Below are positions 13,215-23,700 of a DNA stretch of 64,000 bases, piece after piece; position 1 is the stretch's first letter, and each line of letters opens with the position of its first letter. Made by a program: the position numbers and the translations under genes. Location: positions 7,574,001 to 7,638,000 of the forward strand of contig JAUCBN010000036.1 of NCBI GenBank assembly GCA_035048815.1, read 5' to 3'. The DNA comes from Abelmoschus esculentus (Eukaryota > Streptophyta > Magnoliopsida > Malvales > Malvaceae). Below the pieces are notes generated by a model. That model saw nothing but the letters and a program-made list of their open reading frames with translations. It did not search any database and was not told the DNA's origin.

Positions 13215-13560
13215 GACTCTCGACCGGTTTGACCGAACCGATTTTGATTAAATTAACCCAATCCAGTTTTGATCTGTTTGATCATGTTGACCCGACCTGA
13301 TCTATGTTTGACCTTGATCGAGTTTGACCAACTTTGACCGTTGACCTTGGACTTTGACCAGCTTTGACTTTTGACCCGTTGACTTTTGACCAGTAAAGTC
13401 AAAGTTGACTTTTTACAGTTGACTTTGACTTCTGAGTTGACCAGAATTGACTTTTGACCGATCAAGTCAAAGTTGACTTCTGATAGTTGACTTTTACTTT
13501 GACTTTGACCAGTGTTGACTTTGACCAAAAGTTGACTTTTTCAGACAACCTTCTCTTGAC
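13215..13560 (+). repeat. Dense TTGAC (W-box core) array inside solo LTR
   Basis: About two dozen copies of TTGAC, mostly as TTGACC or TTGACT and nearly all on the plus strand, are packed into ~350 bp. They occur in phrases such as GTTGACTTTTGACC. TTGAC[CT] is the core bound by plant WRKY factors. The array looks like an expanded simple repeat of ~12-14 bp. Whether it acts as an enhancer or is only slippage expansion cannot be told from sequence. Confidence 0.8.
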
Positions 13561-14216
13561 CTTTTTCGACATTCTGAGTCCAAATCCACTGTCCGCTTTA
13601 TCAAATTTAAACCCGAAAGTCCTGCTTTAAGTGTTTTTCATCTGATTTATTTTTAAAGTCTGAAAAAGGGTGTTTTAAGGAATCTAATGCAGAATTCGTC
13701 TTTCGTTCAGGTGTCAACATTTCTGAAGCTTCTGTTTTACCTTCTGTTGTTCGTACCGATCGGGCATGTTCTTCAAGAGCGTCACGTGAGTAAGCTTTCA
13801 GATCAAAGTTTTATCTTAGTTGGTGGCTTAGAATTAGTAATAAATAGTAATATAATTCTGATACTTCGTAGGTTCTGTTTCAGCTAGACCGGTACGCGAG
13901 ACGCGTCCATCTCAGGATTAGAGCTTCAGTTGCTTAAGGTGTGTCTCTTTCTGTGCTACATATTTTTGTGCTTATATTATATTATGATATATTCTGCGTG
14001 CATCTCTGAAACATTATCTGTACACTGCTTGATTTGATATTTGAGACTGTTATCTGTTTATACATGGTATCATCATGCATGGCATATGCATCCTGTTTTC
14101 AAACCCAGCTTCTGATTTTCTGAAACATTACTACTCGAAAGAGTTCTGATTTATGATTTTACAAATCATATCATGTTTTGACATCGAAAATATTTTCTGG
14201 ATTTAATATCAGTAAT

Positions 14217-14280
14217 GCGAGGGAAACCTCCACTCTGGCGAGGGAAACCTCCACTCTGGCGAGGATAATCCTCCACTCTG
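14217..14280 (+). repeat. 21-bp tandem repeat, three copies
   Basis: Units start at 14217, 14238 and 14259. Each begins GCGAGG and ends CTCCACTCTG. The first two are identical and the third differs in the middle and is one base longer. A repeat of different sequence occupies a comparable place in the related LTR at 52905-53005. Confidence 0.85.
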
Positions 14281-14862
14281 TATAATTTTTGATATTGGGC
14301 CCTCTGATTTTCTGTTATGCATCCATCATCATAGCATATCATGCTTCAGTTTTCTTAAATTCAAAAATATTTTCAGAAACTTTTCAAAAATATAAAATAT
14401 GTTTTGTTTGTGACTGTTTGCACTTTAGAGACACATTAAGCTCTTTAGCTTACACCCCTTTAGTCTGCTTTTCAGATTCTAAGACCAGTTTAAGCGAACC
14501 GGTACTTGGAGTATCTCGCACATTATTCAGATATATTATTATTCAGTATGATTCTGTAATTATTTCAGTAATTATTTCAGTCTTAATGTTTTTATCTGTT
14601 ATGAAACGTTTAATACTTTTTGAACTTATAAGTTGCATATTTTTCTGAATCTGTTTTCGGATATTATAAATGTTATTGAGACATTAGTTTAAGCAATTGA
14701 TTTGGTATAAACGAAATCCCTAATCTGTTTTCTCAATTTGTTAAAGTAACCCTAATTTTAAAATTATTTAACCTAAAATACTTACTTGAGGGGAAAGTTT
14801 TCATAACTTGACTCCTAAGTTTCGATCTAAGAAATTAGGTCGGAATTGGGGGTTACAAATAC

Positions 14863-15173
14863 TATACCTATCATTTTTATTACGATTTGGGTAATAAACT
14901 ATGTACAACTTATAGTAATTTATGTACCTACTAAAATTTTATTATTTTTGTAATAAATAAGGTTTATTGTAATAAAATAGGTATGTACATAAATCTTTAT
15001 ATCATAATATTTTATGTATATACCATTTTTATTATAATTATTGTAATTATTTATGTATAAACCTCGTAATAAATTATGTACAAACTAACTATTTGTTGAC
15101 CATTTTTATGTACCTTTTAGTGGTTTCACTGTAGAACCAATCAAGAATTGTAGGTAAAGATGATTCATTGAAG
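14863..15173. repeat. ~183-bp tandem repeat, right part, with spacer
   Basis: Sequence directly after the solo LTR continues the unit interrupted at 12245, and a further unit start (GTATGTACATAAATC) follows near 14978. Repeat identity fades after about 15110. Confidence 0.6.
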
Positions 15174-15485
15174 GCTTAACTAAGAAATAAGTGTCTAAAC
15201 TATACACTTTTTTCTGAAAATAGGTGCCTAATGTTTTTTACGGCTAAAACAATTGCTTGAATTATATATATATATATATTTTTCTAAAATAGGTGGCTAA
15301 TGTTTTTTTGGCTGAAATGGGTGCCTAAAGTTTCATTCCATTAATGTTTTAAGGTAACATCGTTAAAAATTGTTTGACTTATAAATAGGTGCCCAAATTA
15401 TACATTTTTTCTAATATAAGTGCATATTATTTTTTGTTGAAATAAGTGCTCAAACTATATAATTTTTATTAAAAAATAATTATAT
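15174..15485 (+). repeat. Left arm of a ~0.3-kb inverted repeat pair
   Basis: This arm is the reverse-complement partner of 20119-20392. It is built of internally repeated phrases such as AAATAGGTGCCTAATGTTTTTT and includes a short TA microsatellite. The arms are ~4.6 kb apart. They could be long terminal inverted repeats of a DNA transposon or two opposed copies of a dispersed repeat. I found no matching flanking duplication. Confidence 0.65.
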
Positions 15486-16599
15486 ATTGTAATCACTAAT
15501 TTTATCCGGAATAAACTCGTTTATTTTTATTTTATCTTAAATAATAATGGGCTTTATGTAATTTTAGCATTCATGACAAAATATCAAAAAAGCAAAAAAA
15601 TATAATAATGGATTTTATTTTTGAATATTCATTTAGTTCTGTTTATTTATAAAAGTATATTAAAAATAAAAAGATTATATATATATTATTTTCTTTCATG
15701 TTTACTTGTATATAACTTTTTATCTTATTATATATTTATTTTCTTTTTGTGTTTCTAGTTTTATTTTGTTATTATTATTATTATTATTATTTATATTATT
15801 ATTTATTAACCCATAACTAGTAAATAGAAAAACCTAATCTTTAATTTATTATCAGATCCAATATTAAACCCAAATAAACAACAGACCAATTTTATTATCT
15901 ATTTAGTCCAAAATTTCAATCCAATAACAATTAAAATACAAAACCCAAATAATAATAATTATTAGTTCAAATCCTGAGCCCGTTAACCCAATTACAACTG
16001 CCCATAAAAAAAAAAACTTACAACTCATCTTTTTCTTCTATGCAGCCTAATGAAGACACCCTTAGATCAAATGCAACAGTGGTCCAGACCACAGCAAGCC
16101 TTATCGCGTGCCCCAGTCCTTGCTGAATCGAGATTTTCTCCGACTGCAACCTTGTGGTCCTTTGTACACAAGAACTTATGAATAATTAAAAGTCCTTATT
16201 TTTTATATCATTTTCTTACTCTTTATTGCTAATAAAAATAGATTTAAAGGCGATAATGGATATTTCTGTTTATTTTTCACACTTCAGCATCTGAACACTA
16301 ATTTTATGAATTTATCTATTATTTGGTATAAAACATATGCATTTGATAGTTTTCTTTCTTAGACAGGAAACTACATCACAGAGATGGCCAAGTGTGAAAA
16401 TAGATGCTGAATTGCAGATAAAGCACCCGCCACGGTAGCACTTTGGAGGTTGCGGCAGCAGCGTAAAAGATAACAACTGGTACTCAACAGAGAGAGAAAA
16501 AAGATATCGATCTTAATGGACAAAGAGAAAGAGAAAGACGAATCTTAGTTAAGAGGTCAAGCTGTTGTCAAAGTCAACCGCGGGAAAGAAGAGATATTT
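15486..16599. other. AT-rich non-coding stretch with ATT microsatellite
   Basis: A run of ATT repeats lies near 15768-15805. No gene is supported. From about 16220 the sequence may belong to the degenerate LTR that follows, but I cannot fix its left end. Confidence 0.4.
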
Positions 16600-17460
16600 T
16601 AGGAAATAAGAATAAATTAGTACAGTTTAATTAGGAATTATATTTCTTTCCCTTTTAGAACTCTTTCCTTGCATGGAAAATTCGACTTAGGGCTTGACCT
16701 ATATAAAGCACTTATTAGGTTTAGGTTTAATGTGGAGTCAAGACGGATTCTCTCTTTTATATATCTTTAGCCGCCGACTACATCATGTTCTAAACCTTTT
16801 GGAAGTTTAAGTGGAGTAGTTGGGGAAGAAGGTTATGTTATGTTTGATGCTTATTAATGCAAAACTTATTTCATAGTTTATTCTCTCTTGGTATTGACTC
16901 TTCTTGCATATGAGCTCGAAAAATAAGTATGTGAGAAAAACCCATTTACCTAGCATCGGAAGATATAGGTTCACGAAACTGAGAGAATACGGTCTTTACT
17001 CATGGGCATTGACTAATCCGGTTAAGAGATTAACCGCCCAAGATTTCAGCGACTAACAAGACGCATGTGTTTGATTGTTGTCCGCCCTTTATTTACGCCG
17101 GGAAGTATTATCAAGACGTGGGTTTCAACAGTTCTCTTCGCTTAGGGATAAGGAAGAAGACATACAAGGTTGCTCTATCAAACTATGAAATGTTTGCGAT
17201 ACGTCGAGGCGGCAATTCAATCCATTGCATTAATAAGTGGATACTTAACACAACTAGATTCTCCTCTACAAACCACTCAATTTAGCCTCGTTTCTATTAT
17301 CTTTATTATTTCGTTATTTAATTTTATGTTTCATAGTTTTCTTAGTTATAATTCAAACTCTTCAATTTACTTGTGTTTTTAGTTTTTATAGTGCAGTCAT
17401 AAGAAGGAGTGAAGTCGACTCAGTCCCTTTTGGTTCGACAACCTAAAGTACTACAATCTG
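16600..17460 (+). mobile_element. Degenerate Athila-type LTR fragment
   Basis: Blocks in the same order as the Athila LTRs at 37282 and 57230 can be followed: a TATATAAAG-like promoter region (~16700), GAGCTCGAAAAATAAGTATGTGAG (~16911-16934), the TTCAGCGACTAA phrase (~17046) and TTACGCCGGGAAGTATTATCAAG (~17093-17115). Divergence is much higher than among the right-hand copies. No clean termini or target duplication were found, so both edges are approximate. Confidence 0.6.
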
Positions 17461-18019
17461 ACAAAGATAGAATTAACAGGACTCCATAGCCTCCATCAAG
17501 AACCAAGCCCTGGTGCTCACACTCCAGCGATGCCAATGGTTCCTCCTTGCGGCAAATATGGTCCCCTCTCCTCCGGCAGATATGGTCCCCTCTCCTCCAG
17601 CTCATATGCATACGACAAAGAAACAATTTTAGAATGGCAGGAGAATATTGCACAAGAAATTCAGAAATAGCAGAAAGGACAACAAAAGATGAAAACAAAT
17701 TGAATCAATGTCCTATTTTATTTTCTATTTTTTATTTATTCTCATGGTAATCCAGCTGTATAAGAGGTTGAACAACCGATTGTAAAAAGAGGAAAGAATT
17801 CCCAAAACTCATTGTTTTTACGTCTATTTTATTATTTATTGTACAACACAAGAGAGGAATGAAGAGAGCTACAAAATTCTCAGAGTCTTGATCATTTCTT
17901 CATTTTACCAGCCTATACACTACAAAAGAGATTACTTTCACTTTTTTTCAAACCAAAGAAACAATTTTTTTGAATCAAATTATAATGGTGTTCTGTGAGT
18001 GTAAAAGGAAAACCAAAAA
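17461..18019. other. Unassigned sequence between LTR fragments
   Basis: No gene is supported. A 21-bp unit containing ATATGGTCCCCTCTCCTCC is repeated around 17555-17600. The stretch may be internal sequence of the neighbouring degenerate Athila-type element, but it has no recognisable domain. Confidence 0.35.
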
Positions 18020-18898
18020 AGGTGGTTATTTTACCTTCGATCATGGCGGTTTTCGGCCACCGGAGTGTCGCCTGGAAGATCCCAACGGTAGAAAGGAGGC
18101 TCGGGGCGTGATAAATAACATACCTCGAAGCTAAGACGATCCAATGGCCAGTTGATTAGATCGGCGACGAGGATGCCTAGCGGGTTCTTGAAAGTTTTAT
18201 GGTGTTTTGAAGCCTCCTGATGATATCCAACCCGAAAGAGAGAAAGAAGACGGTGAAAGAAACGTGGTGGTGACATTGCTTTGTCGAAAAACGGTTAGGA
18301 GTGACGACGATGACGAGAAGATGGTAGCGACGTCTAGAGTTCCTAAGTGATTAGTGACATTGCTTTATCGGAAATCTCTGGTTTTACGGTGTCCGGTCTA
18401 TCAAAGTGACCGGTGGCGACTCCCTTTGTTTTTAAATAGTTTTCCAATTAATTTTCAAATTATTTTCCAATATTTCTAATTTGTTTTTAACCATGTTAAG
18501 TCCATTTTCAAATCTTTTCGATTATTTCCCTAATTTTCTCTAAATCCCCAAAATTCCCAATTTTTAATTCAATCCTTTCTAAAACCTAATTTCTTTTAAA
18601 ATTTCATTCCCAAAATTTCAAATCTCTAATTTCTTAATCTTTAATTTTAATTATTGATTTCTCCAAAATTTTCAATTTTCCTTTTTTAACTAAAATCCCT
18701 AATTTCAAAAGTTTTTTTTTTAAATTTCAAACCCCTAATCTTTTAAACCCTAATTTTAACCTAATTTTCAAATTTCTCATTTTCAAATCAAAATTTCCTT
18801 TTCTAACCAACATTTCAATTTAATCTCTAACTTTCTGTTTTTAAACTTAATTTTCCCCGATATTTTATTTCTAAACTCGATTTCAAAAAGGATTGCTA
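18020..18898 (+). mobile_element. Fragment of a Tat/Ogre-like LTR (3' part)
   Basis: In reverse complement this matches the left part of the LTR at 40814-44382. The shared parts are a GGTGGCGACTCC-like block, a long stretch of CCCTAATTTT-type phrases and a terminal GATTGCTAC equivalent to GTCGCTACA. It is therefore the 3' portion of such an LTR in plus orientation, ending near 18898. A small minus-strand reading frame at 18031-18276 has no recognisable domain and is taken as chance. Confidence 0.65.
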
Positions 18899-19251
18899 CC
18901 TATATTTTTATAAATAAAAATTAAAACTTAATTTTATACTTAAAAGATAAAATAAACAACTACAAACCACAACTTTTTTATATTAAATGAATTTTAAAAA
19001 TAATATTTTAACCACAACTATTTACCTTCTGTCCGCAATCAATTGTCAATAAATCAGGGAAATCTTTCGTGTCACCGATGAATCTACACTGAAAATATGA
19101 ACAATAAGGCTTTATGGCTGTTCATTCGGGGAATAGCATCCGTGTTGATGGTGGTTCATACATGTATCGTCTTCAGGGCAGCAGCGATCGGTATGCCTAA
19201 GAATCCTACGAACACGCTTAAGAACCACTGTACATATAAACATAGTTATCT
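18899..19251. other. Short unassigned spacer
   Basis: About 350 bp between the LTR fragment and the foldback element. A 61-codon frame at 19097-19282 runs into the foldback terminus and shows no conserved motif, so I do not call it a gene. Confidence 0.35.
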
Positions 19252-19991
19252 AATGTACTCGGCAAATTCTCAAAAATATTAAAGAAAAAAACTTTATTTC
19301 TTAAAATATAAAACCGTGAAAAACATTTTTTAAAATATTAAAGTTTTTACGATAACTTTAAAGTCGAATTATTTAAAAAAATAAATCGAACATGGGATCA
19401 AAAACATCCGACTTCAAACAGTGAAATTCAATGTTTAAAGTCGGTCTCAAATGCCTCCGACTTCGGTCAATTATCCTACAGGTGGCAGACGTGTCAGGCG
19501 GGTGTTGCTTAGGGAGAGCACTGAGACCCAGTTCATACAAACCCTTCACCCCATTCCTTTGTTAATCACAAACTCACGGGGGGCGGAAGAGTCGCTGAAA
19601 GGATCGGAAAGTGCTGGAGCCATTGGATGAAGCAAATTCTGAGTTTAAAGAGCGATGTGGTATTTGCTTAAGGAGATGATGCAGCTTTGTTTCAATGGCG
19701 TTGCTCCCACCAACCTTGTATGGCGCACAAAAGGGTAATGTAAATATTTTATATTTTGAAGTCAGGCATTTAAGTTCGAACTTCGAACATTGTATTTCAC
19801 TGTTTGAAGTTGGATGTTTTTAATCTCATGTTTGATTTTTTCAAAAACATTATTCATAATCGGATTTTTTAAACCTAACTCTAAAGTTACTATAAAAACT
19901 TCATTATTTTAAAAAATATTTCTTCAGGGTTTCATATTTTGAAAAATAAAGTATTTTTCTTCAGTATTTTTGACGATTTGCCAATATACCC
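19252..19991. mobile_element. Mutator-like foldback element with ~200-bp inverted repeats
   Basis: The element runs 19261-19982. Its arms (about 19261-19450 and 19755-19982) are inverted copies starting GGCAAATTCTC on the left and ending GACGATTTGCC on the right. The flanking 9-mers AATGTACTC (19252-19260) and AATATACCC (19983-19991) agree at seven of nine positions, with two transitions, matching the 9-bp duplication of Mutator-like elements. The ~300-bp GC-richer centre (19450-19750) differs in composition from its surroundings and could be captured host DNA, as in Pack-MULEs. No transposase is present, and a transcript would fold into a long hairpin. Confidence 0.75.
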
Positions 19992-20118
19992 TTGAAAACA
20001 TTTATTTCCTCCATGTTACGTGAGCTGATCTCATTGAAAACCTGTGGAAATTATGGAGCATACTTTGTAAGGTAAATTCCCTTGGAATAACAAAAGTTTT
20101 AATTTTATTTATAAAAAT

Positions 20119-20392
20119 ATGTAATTATTTTTTAATAAAAATTATATAATTTAGGCATTTATTTCAACATTAACAAAATATTAGAAAAATAATAGTTTGG
20201 ACACTTATTTATAAGTTAATTAATTTTTTAATAGTGTTTACCTTAAAACACTAATGAAATAAAATTTTAGGTACCTATTTCAACCAAAAAACATTAGGCA
20301 CCTATTTTAGAAAAAAAATATAATTCAAACACTTATTTTACCCGAAAAAATATTAGACATCTATTTCAAGAAATATATAATTTAAGCACGGG
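20119..20392 (-). repeat. Right arm of the ~0.3-kb inverted repeat pair
   Basis: This is the reverse complement of most of 15174-15485, with scattered differences and small indels. It ends ~210 bp beyond the likely poly(A) region of the oligopeptidase gene, so the inverted-repeat region lies entirely 3' of that gene. Confidence 0.65.
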
Positions 20393-20599
20393 AAACACAA
20401 AACAGCAGACAACGTCTTGGAAAACAAACTCAAAACAATGGAAAATATATTTCAGATAATAAACCCATATATAATAATCACATCAAATCTTTGCTGAACA
20501 TAAGACTTTTTACAGTCCAATTTTGCAAGACATTCTGAACATGTTACATTAGAAGCTGCACCCTAATATTTCACCGAGTGGATATTAGTTCATGAATTT

Positions 20600-20605
20600 T
20601 TTATT
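20600..20605 (-). terminator. Candidate poly(A) signal of the oligopeptidase gene
   Basis: TTTATT on the plus strand reads AATAAA on the coding strand, about 170 bases beyond the stop codon at 20774-20776. Spacing and strand fit a plant near-upstream element, but plant signals are loose and no transcript is available. Confidence 0.4.
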
Positions 20606-20773
20606 TAAGCAAAAGGTCTGAATCTCCATTTTTATGAGAAGAAACAAGAGATAACATGGAACCAAGTTTGAAGGGAGGAGTTGAACATAAAACTAGTGTA
20701 TAACTGTAAAACTTGTTTTCCATGCCCCTTTGGTAAACCCTGCCTGAATGGCAACTTAAAAAACATCTTATGT

Positions 20774-23700
20774 TCAGGCCATGGCTGGTAATAACCCATT
20801 GTGCCTGAGCAATGCTTCGGGTGAAGGTTCACGTCCACGGAACTCGACAAAGACCTGGATATGTAACATCAAATAATGTTAAGAAGATTCAATGGAAGAA
20901 CTCTAGGGTCTATTGCAAGTTTCAGAGTCTAACAAGCACTTCAATAAGATTGGAGGTGTTCTCTCGTTGTTGCTAAGAAAGGGAAAGAAAGACGCATGCA
21001 ATAAAAAAAAGGGCAAAATTATGAATCTCTGTACAACTTGTATAAAAACTAACCTCCAATGGTGCTTTCCCACCTCCAAGAGCAAGAATGGTCTCTCGGA
21101 ACTTGTGGCCAGTTTCTTTAACAGCCTGTCGTAATACAATCAATTAATGGATTTCACTCTTTTAATTTGATAAAAATATACAAAAGAATGCAAAACGCCA
21201 ATCCTGAGCAGGTAGGTTTTGCAACCTCCATACCTTGTTGTCTTCTAATCCAGCATCCTCAAAAGCAGAGAAAGCATCTGCAGACAGCACTTCCGCCCAC
21301 TGCAAAAGAGCATTTTGAATTTCAATCAAATTCATATAGCAAGGGGAAAAGGAAAAGGAATGAAAATGTAAAACAAGGTACAAATCCTGCACACGGTTCA
21401 TAAAAATGATTACAGTATTGTAGCAGACAAATACTTGATACCTGCTAGAATGCAAAAGTAGGCTAAAGATAGGAAAAGGAGAATAAGAAGGATTAATAAG
21501 TTATATAGCCTTTCTCTGACTGGAGACAATCAGACCATAGTAGATAGTTTTATAAGAGACTAGAAAAAGATGAAAGTATACCTTGTAACTGTAGTATCCA
21601 GCAGCATATCCACCTGACATTCACAACAGTGGATCAAGTCAAAAATCTCGTATGTGAAATATGGTCGTTAAACGTACATGAGGGGGAGAGGTGATGGGGC
21701 TGGAAGAACCGGAATCAAACCTGCAAATATATGGCTGAAAGCACAAAGAAATCTATCTTCTGGCAATGGGGGGATTACTTGTGTTTTTCTGGAAACTCTC
21801 TGATCAACATCATAAACAGATTCTGACCCATCTGGTATATATTTTGTATGCAGCTCCAAATCCAGGCTAGCAAATTTAATCTGAAAAAAACAAACAAATA
21901 GTTAGAAATGATCAGTCGATCATTATATTAGTGGAGCAAATACTGATCCACTTCACCAAAAATCACAATCTCCTTTCAATAGAACAAGACAATGACAACA
22001 TACAGAGAGTCATGGAGTTTCGAAGAAACATTACATAAGAATCACACAAGGTACGGAAATTATGAAAAGGTGTATCTGTTGTGTCCATTAAAATCATCTT
22101 ATGCTACACATTTGTAGAACTCTTAAGTAATTTTCAAGGACATAAAATACATTCTTTAATGCTTAAATATTGGATGGGCTATACAATATTCCAATATCAT
22201 TACAAAGTGGATTCTCTTTCCCCCGCAGCCATAAACACTTCTGCATTCTGCTGCAATACCAGTCAATACGAAAGGGAAGAACATACAAAGCCATCCCAAC
22301 AGAGAGGGGTTGGAACTTGGAAGGGTATAGGTAAGCACCAGAGAAAAAGAGAAAGAGGAGGATAGATGGGGTGACATGGAACTAATGAACTCTCGCAAGG
22401 TACCCTGTGCATATATTAAGGGGCAGGGTTTGTGAGTGTAATCGTAGTAAGTATTAAAGTGTATTATGTATCCGTAAATAGGGATAGAGAGAAAGACTTA
22501 TCTTGTTAAAGATTCTTACACGGATTATTAGGCTTAATCTTAGGGTACTTTATATTGTATTTAATGTGATATATTATATTACATAGTTTAGGAATATTCG
22601 AGTTGTATATATACCCTATATGTTTGTTTGATGAATAATATACAAGGGAGAAACTTACAGCTCATCAGATTCTACATGCTTCTGTTCCACAAGACATCCT
22701 CGGGAAACATATATACACAAAAATGATACAAGGGCAGAACAAGTTCAACTAACCTGACGAAGACTTAGAGAACCAGCATGGAAAGTCCTTGCAGCAAGGA
22801 GCTTCATATATACCTCTTCAGGGAGGCTGTCCCCGGTTTGATAATGTTTTGCAATGCTCATCAATGTATCCCTGAAGCAAATAAAATAATATTTAAATAG
22901 AAATCAACTTAATGGATATCATAATTGATTTGATATATCTTCTTCAGGTTTGATATTGTTTTGCAATGCTCATAATTGACATCCCCAGGGTCAAATAGGC
23001 ATATCTTCTCCTAAGGCATCATCACATCATAATTTTATGATAAAATACAATGGGGATATACCACATACAGTGTAGTAAAAACAGCGAAGGGTTACATAAA
23101 GCCAGAAACTATATGATATATCACAAGTATATGGCTGATTCACTAAGCCATAAATAGGATAGGAAGTTATTACATAAGTCCTTGTTGCATACTTTCCAGT
23201 GCATGTACATCTAATTTATTTCTTTTACCATCAAAAAGGAAATTGGGTCTGAACTTTAAAGCAGTTCTAGAGAGATCGATTTTGGTTGTTACTTGTGGAA
23301 TGTTAACCTGTGGTAACACCAATTTTCCATGAACTGGGAGGGCAACTCAACAGCATCCCACTCAATCCCACGAATTCCGGCTACTAGACCCTCATCTTGT
23401 GTTGTCAGCATATGCTGAAGTGCATGGCCAAATTCATGGAAGACAGTTTCTACCTGTGAAAATAAGAAATCCCATCAGCCTACGGGAACTAATTGTAGCA
23501 GTCATTTTGAATATTCAAAAGCCATTATTGCCACAATAATCATTGAAATATGTTAGTATGAAAGTATATCCCTTGTTATTCCATAAAATCACACCTATAA
23601 CTATAAGCGCTGAAAACAGATTCGAATCAAGCAAAAATCTTGAGAAGCAGGATTAGACGTCAGCTAAACATACAAATGTTCATCCAATCAGACTATGCCA

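Larger units (their letters stand above)
12241..14862 (+). mobile_element. Solo LTR (2.6 kb, chromovirus) with AATAC duplication
   Basis: The LTR runs 12246-14857, starts TGTAACACCCCG and ends GGGGGTTACA. AATAC is present at 12241-12245 and 14858-14862. Both ends resemble the interrupted LTR at 50734-57046, including the AAGAAATTAGGT phrase near the 3' end, so the two belong to one family. No PBS or internal region remains. It has inserted into and split a copy of the 183-bp tandem repeat. Its interior carries a dense TTGAC array and a 21-bp tandem repeat, listed separately. Confidence 0.9.

Noticed and set aside
14217..14280. Short regular repeats as a CRISPR-like array
   Set aside because: Units are contiguous without unique spacers, in a plant nuclear LTR; it is a plain tandem repeat.
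14289..14648. 119-codon frame
   Set aside because: Also inside the solo LTR; T-rich composition and no domain.
18031..18276. 81-codon minus-strand frame
   Set aside because: It is inside a plus-oriented Tat-type LTR fragment and matches no family.
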